Positions 44,946 through 56,600 of a stretch of 64,000 bases of DNA are shown here, one piece after another. This stretch comes from Forficula auricularia (Eukaryota; Arthropoda; Insecta; Dermaptera; Forficulidae). The position numbers were made by a program, and so were the translations under genes. Within the stretch, counting starts at the first letter, position 1. Each line of letters begins with the position of its first letter. The notes under the pieces were generated by a model. The model saw only the letters and a program-made list of their open reading frames with translations, was not told where the DNA came from and made no database searches. The stretch spans positions 4,052,369-4,116,368 of the forward strand of contig JALMQS010000225.1 in assembly GCA_024734495.1 (NCBI GenBank), in the 5' to 3' direction.

Positions 44946-46489
44946 TTAGTCCAGACAAATTACGATTTTAAGAGGAAATAATTCCTAGTAAAGATTTTAT
45001 TGCTGGGATACCTTTATTGGTACTCCAATATTACTACCCGAAGTTTTCCCCGAAATCTGTGTTGTGGAAATTTTTCTACGCGCCTCAAAATGAGAAAATT
45101 TCGAAGTTTTTTCAGTTTTTCTTGAATAGCTCTCAAACGGCTTATCAAATCAAAAAGATATCCATTAGATAATTTAAAGTACTTTAAATTTCGCGTAAAA
45201 TTATAAAAATTTCATCTATTTAGGTTCAGTAGAACCGGTACTAGCGCCTGTCAGAAAACAGTCTCCGGGATCACTTTTGAACTTCCTAAAACTCGTAGTT
45301 TTTTCGATTTTTCCCTATTTTAACCATGAAGGAGCACGTTTTCGACAAAGACGACTCTATACATTTTTAAACTAGATTAAATTTGCAACAATTTAAATGA
45401 AGTTTCATTTTAATTGGATAATGGTAACATGAGGTTGAAGTTTTGAAAAAATGCATTTTTTTGCAAATAATCGCAGTTTTTCCTTAATAAAATGACTCAT
45501 CCTGGAAACTTGATTTCTTTCTCATTGTATAGAAAATTTTATTTACTTGAACGTTTACTTGGACCACTGTTTTAATAAAACTCTTAGATTTATAGATATT
45601 CTACATTTTCCGAATCCTCAAAAGCATCATGGAAAATGCGTGAATATCTAAAAGTCTAAATCTAAAAGTTTTATAAAAATGTGGTCCAAGTAAATCTTCA
45701 ACTCAACAAAATTTACTAGAGAATGAGATAGGAATCAAGTTTGTAAGATAAGTGGTTTTCATTTTATGAAGGAAAAACTGTGATTTTTGAAACAATGGGT
45801 CATTTCCTGTCATGGAAAATGCTGGATATCTATAAATCTAAGAATTTAAACAAAAAAGTGGTTCAAGTAAATCTTCAAATCAACAAAATTTTCTAGACAA
45901 TGAGATAGGAATCAGGTTTCTAGGATGAGTCATTTTATGAAGGAAAAACTGCGATTTTTTGCAAAAAATTGCATTTTTTCAAAACTTCAACCTCGTGTTA
46001 CTATTATCCAATTAAGATGAAACTTCATTTAAATTGTAGCAAATTTAATCTAGTTTAAAAATGTATAAGGGGACTTTGTCGAAAACGTGCTCCTTCATAG
46101 TCAAAATGGGGATAAACAGAAAAAAGTTCAAGTTTTAGGGATATTCAAAAGTGATCCCGGGGGCTGTTTTTTGACAGGCGCTAGTACCGGTTCTACTGAA
46201 GATAAATAGATGAAATTTTTATAATTTTACGCGTAATTCAAAGAGTTTTAAATTATCTAATAAAGATCTTTTTGATTTGATAAGCCGTTTTTGAGTTATT
46301 CAAGAAAAATTGAAAAAAGTCCGAAATTCTCTCATTTTGAGGCGCGTAGAAAAATTTCCACAACACAGATTTGGGGGGAAATTTAGCGTAGTAATATTGG
46401 ACTACCAATAAAGGTATTCCAGCAATAAAATCTTTCCTGGGAATTATTTCCTGTTTGTGCCATTTTTTCACATAATTTGCCTGGACTAC
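44946..46489. repeat. 1.5-kb foldback element
   Basis: TAGTCCAGACAAATTACG at the left and ATTTGCCTGGACTACT at the right. Arms of several hundred bp include CTAGCGCCTGTCAGAAAACA and its inverse at 46,165-46,184, and GACCATGAAGGAGCACGTTT near the centre. Many internal words (CATTTTCCGAATCCTC, TGAGTCATTTTATGAAGG) repeat within it. Confidence 0.75.
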
Positions 46490-46651
46490 TTTTAAAATGA
46501 CTGCAACTATTTTATTCTATAATGTACTTATGAAAATTGTATAATATATATTGTAAATAAAAACTTTTGAATTGAAAAAAAAACATGATAGCACAGCAGC
46601 CATGGTAGGTAACAGTAAATACATAAGTAGAACAAGATAAATACTAGTAGC

Positions 46652-47779
46652 CCAGTATATAGGGGTGTTTCAGCTTACATTAATTGAGGGAAATTTTTTT
46701 TTCTAGGATCGCTTGGTATGGTGTGGGTATGCCAAATCAAAGTTTGCGACCCTCAAAAGTGTGGGGGACAACTTTTGGTGGCTGAAAAAACCTCAAAATT
46801 TTCGGACTTTTTTCCAGTTTTTCGCTTATAACTCGAAAACAGTTCATATTTTGTAAATAACCGTCTTATACTAAATTAAAGAGGACAAAATTTCGCGTCG
46901 ATTAAAAAAAATATAGAAAATTGATCCAGTCCTAGTAAATTCTCAAAATCTATATAGGCGCTATGTAGTTACTATATAGTTTGAAACATTGTGCTACTAG
47001 GGAGTAGTTCGATTTTTTATGGGGATCCAAAAACAGCCCCCGGATCACTTTTGAATATCTCTAAAACTAGCATTTTTTCGATTTTTTCCTATTTTGACCA
47101 TGAAGGAGCACGTTTTTGACAAAGACGACGATGGTTATTCGTGCCGCAATAAGGTTGATGTTTTGAAAAAAATGCAATTTTTTGCAAAAAATCGCAGTTT
47201 TTCCTTCATAAAATGAAAACTACTCATCTTAGAAACTTGATTCTGTAGGAAATTTTGTTGACTATAACGTTTACTTGGATCACTTTTTTGTTAAAACTCT
47301 TGGATTTTTATAGATATCCAGCATTTTCCGGACACGATATGATTCGAATCCTCAAAAGCGACAGAGTGGTCTTTGTCGAAAACGTGCTCCTTCATGGTCA
47401 AAATGGGAAAATATCGAAAAAAGTGCAAGTTTATGGGATAGGTATTCAAAAGTGATCTGGGGTCTGTTTTTTGGATCCCCATAAAAAATCGAACTACTGG
47501 ACCAATTTTCTATTTTTTTTAATCGACAGGAAATTTTGTCCTCTTTAATTTAGTATAGGGCGGTTATTTACAAAATATGAACCGTTTTCGAGTTATAAGT
47601 GAAAAACTGGAAAAAGTCCTAAAATTTCGAGGTTTTTCGGCCAATAAAACTTATCCCCCACACTTTCGAGGTCGCGAACTTAGATTTGACATACCCACAT
47701 TATACCAAGCGAACCTAGAAAAATCTTTTCCCGCAATTAATGTAAGCTGAACCACTTTTTGGATCCTCTATTTACTGGA
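46652..47779. repeat. 1.1-kb foldback, relative of the P450 intron-9 element
   Basis: CAGCTTACATTAATTGAGGG (46,668) and GCAATTAATGTAAGCTGAA bound it. Both arms carry GGTATGGTGTGGGTATGCC or its inverse and ACTCGAAAACAGTTCATATT. The middle shares GACCATGAAGGAGCACGTTT with the neighbouring foldback, suggesting recombination between families. Confidence 0.75.
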
Positions 47780-47859
47780 CTACAGGCAAATTAGACCGAA
47801 AAAAGGCCGCGCTGGCTAATAAATATGCACAAGGTGGAAATAATTTTAATCGACGTTAG

Positions 47860-48840
47860 GCATCCCAAATAAGAGTTATATGAGTTTTCGAGGGTTTCTG
47901 GCTGCCTAAAATCACGAAAATTTTGAACTTTTTTCAGATTTTAGCTTATAACTCAAAAACCATGCCATCTACCGAAAATTTCACTCTTACTAAAATGAAA
48001 GACCATAACGTTAAAGAATAAATAAAATAGAACGAATAAAGTTAAAATCGGTTTAGCCGTTTAGCCACAATTGATCGTCAAATATAGGGAATTTTGGCGG
48101 AAAAGTTAATTATGTTTATTTGGTGGTCACAAGAAACACACTTCGAATTTTTGCGGTGACCCCACCCTAATATTTGTCAATTGGCTAAAAAATTAGATTG
48201 GAAAAGTTTCATCTTAATTGAACAACGGTAACCCGTGGCGCAATGAGGTTGAAGTTTTTGAAAAACTCCAAAAAATTGCAGTTTTTCATTTATAAAATGA
48301 AAATCACTCATCCAAGAAACTTTATTCTTATCTCATTTTCTAGGAAATTTTGTTGGCTTGAATTTTACTTGAGCCACTTTTTTGTTAAAACTTTTAAATT
48401 GTAGATATCCAGCATTTTCCAAGACAAGACATGATCCGACCTCATTTAGCCACGGGATACCGGATTCCAATTAAGATGAAACTTTGCCAATTTCTTTTTT
48501 TAGCCTTTTGGCAACTATTAGGTGGTCAGCACCAAATTTCGAAGAGTGGTTTATTGTGACCACCTAATAAGCATAATCCAATTTTCCGCTAAATTGGTAA
48601 AAATTGCCTATCTTTGAAGATCATTTGTGACAAAAAGGCTTAATTGATTTTAACTTTTAAGCTGATATCCGGCGCGAAATCTTATGCTCTTTCATTTTGA
48701 TAAGAACGAAATTTTCTGTCAGACGCATGGTTTTCGATTTATAAGCGAAATTCTGAAAAATGTCCAAAATTTCTGTAGTTTTTAGGCCCTCAAAAATTAT
48801 AAATGATCTAAAAATTCATATAGCTCTGTGATTGGTGCTC
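47860..48840. repeat. ~1-kb foldback element
   Basis: GGCTGCCTAAAATCACG / TTTTAGGCCCTC and TTATAACTCAAAAACCATGC / GCATGGTTTTCGATTTATAA are inverted pairs, continuing to a centre near 48,340. More diverged than its neighbours. No coding content. Confidence 0.65.
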
Positions 48841-49091
48841 AGACAATACGTCTGCCTCCTGGGTGCAAATGTGGAAGTACTGGTGGCAAATTTTGTCTCT
48901 GCGAAATTTGAATATGACCAGGGCGATTTGGAAGTCTCGTTATGGGGAGGGGGGAGGGGGATCGCCCCTCCGCCTCCCTGGATCCGCCCTTGTACAGATA
49001 AGAATAAATAAATAGATAAAAGAAAAAAAAATATTAATTATTTAATCCTGGAAAGAAGTAGAAGACGTACAAGTGAGAAAAGGAAGAAATA

Positions 49092-49305
49092 CCATACAGG
49101 ATATGATCAAGTACCTATTCTAAATCGTTAAATTTTTTTGCTTTGTTTTTTCAAAATATCTCAAAAACGGCTGCAACTATTTTAATAAAAAAAAATTAAA
49201 TAAAGCCAGGGCATTTTGGTCTACAAAAAAAAGCCCTCATGAGTAAACATCGAAAAAATTATATTTTTCGATATATAAATTGTTTTATCAAAATGTCTGT
49301 TTAGT
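49092..49305. mobile_element. Left-arm fragment of the 20,822-24,197 foldback family
   Basis: CATACAGGATATGATCAAGT, then CTCAAAAACGGCTGCAACTA and AAAAAGCCCTCATGAG. The fragment ends after TCAAAATGTCTGTTTAG. Confidence 0.65.
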
Positions 49306-49925
49306 ACTTTATCAAAGAAAAGCTCTAATGTTATGAAAGGACCAAAGGACTTTTGAATTTTGATGTCTAAATAGCTTCTTTGAAATTTTAATGTAATGTT
49401 AAGAACATTTTGGGGTCTAAAGTTTTTGTGAAATTTTAATGTATTATTTAGAAAAAGGTTCATTGAAATTTTTAATCCCTAAACAGCCTTCCAAGAAGGG
49501 TGGATAAATGGATATCCCTTGAGTAGCTTATAGAAAGGCTTTTATCTTTTGAGCAAAGCTCTCAAACTCCAATGTCTAAACCAAAATTGGTTCATTGTTC
49601 ATTTATCTCGTTGGCTACCTGCCAGCTCCTACCCCCACTCTCAGAGACCTGAGAGTATAACCAGAGCCATCTGAATTTTTTGCTGTTAGAGATTTTTAGA
49701 GAATTTTTTTTTTTTACAAATTTCATATCTCAAATTTAAAGTTCATTAAATTAAATAAAAATATATATATATATAAATTCCCTGGCGATTTGGCGTTTTT
49801 TTAGCCGTCTGCGTGCGACGCACGTGTTGCACTCCCGCCAGGCACGGGCCACTATGAGGGGTGCGACCGCCCCCCCCCCCCTGGATCCGCCCTTGAGTAC
49901 GCTCGCTTATAGGTATAGTTTGTTT

Positions 49926-50270
49926 GGCACCGACTTCAAAAAGTAATTTCATGTTAATATTTCGTCGTTTAGTTGTAACTAAATAAGATAATTATTTTAT
50001 ACCTTTTAGTGGATTTTATTTGTTGCATTTAATTTTTTTGAAGTCGGTTTTATTTTTTTCTTAAAAATTATTTTTTATCTGTCATTTTAATATAAAAATA
50101 TTCAATTTCTTACAATGGTGCCAAATTTGTCAAACGAGCACGGGATTGGCTAGAATTGGTACATAAACAGCAAAAAAGTTTTGGGCTTATGAACTATGAA
50201 TCCTTATTGTCTGTTATATATACTCTAGCATTAACTTTTTGCTAGTATTTTCGCGAAACAACTACCTTAA
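49926..50270 (-). mobile_element. Inverted partial copies: CCGACTTC repeat and TTAAGGTAG element end
   Basis: 49,926-50,054 is the reverse of part of 44,083-44,457, and 50,088-50,270 is the reverse of 43,346-43,540, ending CGCGAAACAACTACCTTAA. With 43,346-44,457 this makes a large interrupted palindrome into whose middle the 5.4-kb hAT element inserted. Confidence 0.7.
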
Positions 50271-50554
50271 TATAATGCTTTTATTATCTCTATTAAAAAG
50301 AAGAAATAAACAGCTGTTTCAAATATCCCGCGGTGCCAGACGACCACCAGATAGCGCTTAAGTAGCTGACAAACTTCACATGATATCACTTATATTTCTT
50401 TTATAAGTCTTCCATGGATTTCGAAAGTCTATTAACCCTATAATATCTGATATAGAAGAAAAGTAAAATTATTAAAATATACACGTGTTTATTTTATAAT
50501 ATATGATTATTTTTTCTTAATAAACTACTACCTATTCAATTTTTTACAATTAAA

Positions 50555-50603
50555 ATGAGGAAAAGAAATAGAGTAGCATCAAAAAATGTCAAATCTTTTA
50601 ATG
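50555..50603 (+). CDS. Small gene, exon 1
   Basis: ATG at 50,555 begins MRKRNRVASKNVKSFN and ends AATG|GTAAGT, phase 1. No other in-frame ATG lies upstream before stops. The 280 bp before it is unique-looking AT-rich sequence and probably includes the promoter, though no TATA box stands out. Confidence 0.6.
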
Positions 50604-53600
50604 GTAAGTTTTTTTATAAGTATTATATATTTTTTCAAAAATTTATTAATAAAAATCTTTCTTAATCTCTTCACTATTTATAAAAAAAAATCTTGCATTT
50701 AGTTTGGCAAGGAATTCTCATGGAATTGGGTCATTCCGAATTCGAAATTCAAGTAACCTGATTAAAATTTTCTATTCGTTAAATCTTGGGTAAATTTAAT
50801 TATTTAATCATTATTAAGCTGAAATCACTTAAATTGGATATTATTAAAAAGATTATCTCTCCAGAATACACGTTTCGAGTTCTAATTATAGAATTCACAA
50901 CTTCTTGAAAAAGACTTCAGAATTAGGAATCGAAACGTTGTCAATTCTGATGAGATTATTTCGTTAAAAATACGGGATTTCAAACGAAACTTTTTCATTA
51001 TTAAACAACTCAATCATAAAATCTGGAAAATTTTTATTATATACTACACCAGTATTTCTCAACCTTTTTTTGTTGACGGCACACTAAAAATATTTGGAAT
51101 TATTCGCGGCACACAAACTAAATTTAAAAATATTGTTTAAATAAATAAATAAATCTTTATTACTCGACCTTTTTAGAGGCACAAGTCCTCGGTGGCTAGG
51201 TCAACAAAACATCAATACAAATTAACTACAAATCAATTAAAAGAAATTAACAATTAACAAACAAGAAAAAAAATAGAAATTTATGCTTATTTACAAATAA
51301 CATGATCATAGATTTCCATCAAAAGACAAAACGTAATTTTAATAATTCCGCGTAAAAACCCGATACCAGGAGGAAACGACGCATTAGCCACTCCGACATT
51401 TGCCACAAGTTGTTAAGGAAACCTGGTCAAAACCTTAACAAGGATGGTATGACCTCTTTCTCTACCTCAGCTAATCTCTGCTTGGGAGAACTAAATAAAA
51501 TTTTGCACAACTCTAGGACATTAGGACTTGACAAAATTTATAATTGATTTAATCATAGGGGGCAGAGGACTATAATCCCAAGTAGTAACAGACAGATTGT
51601 TCCACAAATCAATGCCAGATCCTACAAATGAATGTAAACCGATATTTTTCAAGAATCTTGGCTTACGAATCTTTTTTCGATGATCAGCTCTACCTAAATA
51701 ACTTGGTTCCTGAAATCTATTCGTTATTTCCTCCCAACTCCTAAAACCCTTATACGCTTTGAAAATCACTTTCAATTTAACCCATTCTCTTCTCTCCAAT
51801 AAGCTAGACCATCCTAATTCATTAATCATTGAAGTGACACTACTAAACCTATCAAATTTACCAAAAACAAATCTAGCCGCCCTCCTTTGTACCATATCAA
51901 TTTTTCTCTCTAATCGTTGCGGATGTTTGTCCCAAACAACAGAACAATACTCTAAATTAGGTCTTACATAAGTTAAATAAACTTTTGACTTAATTTCTCT
52001 AGATGTACCCTTCAAAATTATACCAAACATCCCCAATTTCATATAAGCCTTATTGACTATATAACTAATATGCTATCCCACTTTAAATTTGCCTGAATAT
52101 GTATGCCTAAATATGTTTGGTGAGTCGTATCCATAATTTAATTAATTGATAAGATTTTAAGAAATTGGATAAATAAATAGATTTCAGAGTTTTATATTGA
52201 ATAAGACAGACGGCGTTTCGTCACTATATTTGCGACTTCTTCAGCGACTTATTCTTCAACACAATTGTGCTTTCTGTGGTTCTTTGTTTTAACTGTGCTG
52301 GAAAATTAAGGTGTTTAAGAATAAGATAAATTAACAAAGATAGAATGTTTCGTATAATAATATCAGAGAATTGAGTTGAACAATAAGTCGCTGAAGAAGT
52401 CATGGCAAATATAGTTACAAAACGTCCGTCTTTTTCAATACGAGTATAAAACTCGGAATTATAAGATTGGAGTAATTTTTAGAGACGGACTGATAAGTGA
52501 ATAAAAGTGGATATCGATGAAGTTAGTCCAAAAAAGAAGAAGATGATTTACACTATCTTTTTATTCATAAAATCGACGTTTCGGGAGGGAACAGCCTCCG
52601 AAACGTCGGTTTTATGAATGGAAAGATAGTGTAAATTATCTTCTTCTTTTTTTGGACTTCTTCATCGATATCCACTTAACTCGGAATTATATTTATTGTT
52701 CCGATTTCCTAGGATCTTATAAATTAATTTAAAAATATTTTTTTAGTAACTGTTGAGGTAATTACAAATACTATTTTAAAGTTACAAAACCCATGCAATT
52801 TTAATTATTTGTTTGTCAAAACGCTTGCGGCACATTTGACAATCTCTCAGGGCACACAGGTTGTGAAACACTCAAGAGCAAAGAAATGGAATCCCTCTCT
52901 TTTCATTAATTCAATGATATTTTGTATGTTTCTTTGTAATTTATTAGAAATTTAAATATTTTTCCTACAAGTTTCATTTTTCAGCATTTAATGGGCCCTC
53001 TACACTATGGCCCAACGTGAGCTAAACATGTTGACCATGTTTGTTTGACCACCAGTAAAACGAGTTAATTGGACGGTGCCTCCACACAGTGGTCCAAGAG
53101 TTGGGCCAATGTCTATGGCCTTGTGGAAAGGACACCTACCCACTGGGCACTTTCTTTGTGTAACCTTGGCCCTCTTTGACATATCGAAAAGACCGCTCCA
53201 AAGGCCAACCATCGCCAGCGTCAACCAATGACAAATACAAGCCAACCCCCTATACACATTGGCGTTAGCTTGAATTGGCCCAAATTGGCTCATAGTGTAG
53301 AGGAGGCATAAAATAAATGTAGAATGATAACCTAATGGAAATATATTATATTTGAGAATGAAAATTGCATGTAATAACTCGCAAGGGAGGTGATTCCATT
53401 TCGTTGCACGTGAGTGTAGCTGCAAGGCCCGCCTTCAGTGGGCTTCTACAGAAGAAGGGGCTTCGCCCCCTGGACCCCCCCGCCCCGTCACTTGAACACT
53501 CGCTCCCTCCATCTACAACCACTCTCCATCCCACCGACCCTCTCCCCAACCCCGGAACTTCTCCCCCGCCTCTGATCACTCTCCAACCCAGTAAACCTAC

Positions 53601-56600
53601 CCCATGGACCCCCACATCCCTGGATCCAAACCCTTGGACCCCACATAGGTATATATATAGGTATGGACATAGGCACAAATTACCCTTAGTAGCCCCCTGA
53701 CTCCCAACCCCCACCTCTGGGGGGATGGACATACAAACATAGAAACATAGGTACATTCAGAGACAGGAACAAATGCCCTTTAGTAGTATGTGATGATATA
53801 GGTACAGACACAGAGAAAAATGCCCTTTAGTAGCCCCCTGGACCTCCACCTTTCCCCTGAACCCCACCTTCCAACCACTGAGGGGGGCATATGTAGGTAG
53901 GTAGTTACAGAGGCAGGCAGAACTGCCCTTTAGTAGTATGTGATTTTTTTGACCTAGGTTATTAATGTAAATGGAAAATTAATTGCAAAATAAAACGTAG
54001 CTAAAGTGGATCAATTTTGAGTCTGAATCCTACTTCATGTTGCTCTCATGAGAAAAGAAGAGAAATTTATTACCGTTTGGATTATTCGATTCAAAAAAAT
54101 ACGATTCGTAATTAGTTAATAGTTGGTTTCATCAAAATCAGTAGAGCCTTTTTCAAAATAGAACAAAGATACATATATATATATATATATATATAAACTA
54201 TAGTCTCGTTATAAATAAAATTTATAATTCCACCAGAAGACACACTCTTATATTGTCTACTTCAATTATTTTTTTCATTAATTTTATTAATATTTAAAGG
54301 CCATGCCAATATAGGTATAATAGAGTGTACCGAGACTTTAACAAGTTTTCACTTTTTCCTACATTTTAAAGATTAATTGTTTAGTAATTTAAGTAATAAT
54401 AATTGACTTAAAATTCTCATTTCAGTTAAAAAATCTCCATTGAAGAAAAAAAAACCAAATACTAGCAGCCTATCTCAATTTTTTAACTTATTTGATACAT
54501 CTAATTCATCTATTCGGGATTTCGAAAATACAAATAAACCCCGTAGATGTAAAGTTTTTTTTTTATTATTATTATATATATTTATTAACAATTTTTATAT
54601 CGAATTGTAAATATAAAATTATATTTTTTGCAAGAATAATTTACTTGATAAATTTATGAAAAAAATTTCATTTGCAAAGGAACTTTGCAAAACTCTTGGA
54701 GAAACTCTCTCTGAAATTGAATCAGATTATTCCAATCTCTGTTCTATGAATAATGATACGAATAATAATAAAGAGAACGAAAACAAAATAATTCCGAAGC
54801 CTATGCGAAAGTCCTTACGTAAGAATTTTTTTTTAATCATATGATATATTTTTTTCCAAATTTTTAGGCTGTTCATAATAAAACGTTCATTCAAACATTT
54901 TTCTTAGTTAAAGTCTTCCCATTTATATATTTTAATATAAATAAGCCTACCAAGTCCCAGTCAGACCGCATACCGAGAGCTCAAATCCTATTAATCCTTA
55001 TAATACTTGAAATATCAAATTCTTTCTATTTGTCGTTGATAAGAAGGGAATGAGTCAACTTGTGTAATGTTTTCATAATTTCAAGTTAAGGTAGTTCTTT
55101 CACAAATGCAAAAATTCAAGAAGTCTTCGAAACTTGGAATAAAAGTCATTAAAAGCATAATAAACACAATGTTAAAATTTGAAGACGATTTACCACACTA
55201 AACATGAAATAATTGCAATTAAAATGATATTTTTTACATAAGGTAGATTGGGAAATCTATATAACGCTGATTATTCCGTTCAAAACCAAAGACCGAAGTA
55301 AATAGTTCTGAAGTAATATCAGCACTCCTCTCCCTTAAAAACAGAAAAACTCCAGGAATCGATGATATTTCGAACGAACTTCTTAAATACGGAGGGAACC
55401 AATTAAGCAGTGAACTTACTAAAATGATAAAATCATATTCCAACAAACTCAAATCCCCCAGGAGTGGAAATCCAGTGTCACAATCCCAGTTTATAAGAGA
55501 GGTAACAGAAATGACCTATACAATTATAGAGGAATAACCTTACTTTGTACAAGTCTTAAAACTACTAACAAAGATCTTATTGAATAAGTTAGAACCTCTT
55601 ATTAAAACCAGTGAAGAACAATATGGTTTCAGAAGAAATCGCTCAACAGTAGATGTCCTGTTCGTTATCCGCCAGGTCATTGAAAAATCGAGTATTCTAA
55701 ATCCGCTTTTATGTGCTTCGTGGATTTTGTCAAGGCCTTCGACAGAGTTCGTTTAGAAAAATGTCATTAGTGATCGCAACCTGTATAATGAGGCAAAGGA
55801 CCAAACAATTAGAGGTTCCAGGATATCAGGATGCCTTAAAGACATTGTCTGGAGAAATAAATTTATGAGCACGGAGGCAAAGGTGAAGATCTATAAAGCA
55901 GCTGTAAGACCTATCATCACTTACGCTGTTGAGACCCGAGCCGACACAACAAGAACAGAGCAGCTCTTAAGACCAACGGAAATGAAGACGCTAAGGTCTA
56001 TACTGGGCCTAACACTATGGGACAAAATAAGGAGCAAGGATATCAGAGAAGAGTGTGAGATCCAAGATATCGTCAAATGGACAAAAGATCGCCGTCGGTA
56101 CTGGAACGAACATGTGGATAGAGCCAACGCGGAAGGACTAATCAAAATAGCCCGGGATGGAAGGCCAGCATCCAAGAGACCTAGGGGCAGACCGCCGAAG
56201 AGGTGGAAAGAAAGCTGGACGTCCTCTCCCACTGAGACGTGAGGCGTGTGTAGAAAAACAGGCAATAAGCCTATAATAAAGAAGAAGAAGAAGATTGGGA
56301 AAGGGTGGGAAAATGATCATTATTTTAATATGAAAGATATTAATTTGCCGATGGTAAAAGATTCAAATTTACTAGAAAATCATAAGATGGTGACATCTAT
56401 TAAATCCGATGGAATGGAATATTTTTAATTATATGTCAGAGTGGTTGTTTAACTTTATGTTTAAATTTAGAATCACTATATCGCGAAATTTTACAAATTA
56501 AGATAACATTCTTTGAGTAAAATTATTGGATAAAAATACTTGGTAGGTTTCACATTAAGATATAAAAAATAAAACGAATTTATTTTTGGAGAATTTTAAT

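Larger units (their letters stand above)
44508..49895. mobile_element. 5.4-kb composite hAT element with exact 8-bp target duplication
   Basis: Ends CACGGGCGGATCCAG (44,508) and CTGGATCCGCCCTTG (49,881-49,895), flanked by AGTACGCT at 44,500-44,507 and 49,896-49,903. A second internal right end, CTGGATCCGCCCTTG, is at 48,978-48,992, so two related elements may be joined. No transposase frame remains. The interior is almost wholly three foldbacks (44,946-46,489; 46,652-47,779; 47,860-48,840) and a piece of a fourth. Confidence 0.85.
52183..52462. repeat. Foldback element with a hammerhead in each arm
   Basis: CAGAGTTTTATATTGAATAAGA pairs with the reverse of CAATACGAGTATAAAACTCGG, and GCGACTTCTTCAGCGACTTA pairs with TAAGTCGCTGAAGAAGTC. 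The loop of about 110 bp is AT-rich. Confidence 0.8.
51050..52872. mobile_element. hAT-like element in intron 1 of the small gene
   Basis: Left end CAGTATTTCTCAACCTTTTT, followed by GACGGCACACTAAAAATAT. Right end AGGGCACACAGGTTGTGAAACACT. Such TTTCTCAACC and GGCACAC ends are hAT-like. It has no transposase and contains a LINE and two ribozyme-bearing foldbacks as later insertions. Confidence 0.65.

Noticed and set aside
50905..50950. Hammerhead near ATCGAAACGTTGTC
   Set aside because: Stem II is poor and the upstream box reads CUUGAAAAA. At best a very old relative.
53346..53756. ORFs of 111-136 codons on both strands
   Set aside because: Both derive from a C-rich repeat and give Pro-rich or Gly-rich strings. 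There are no splice context or homologous motifs.
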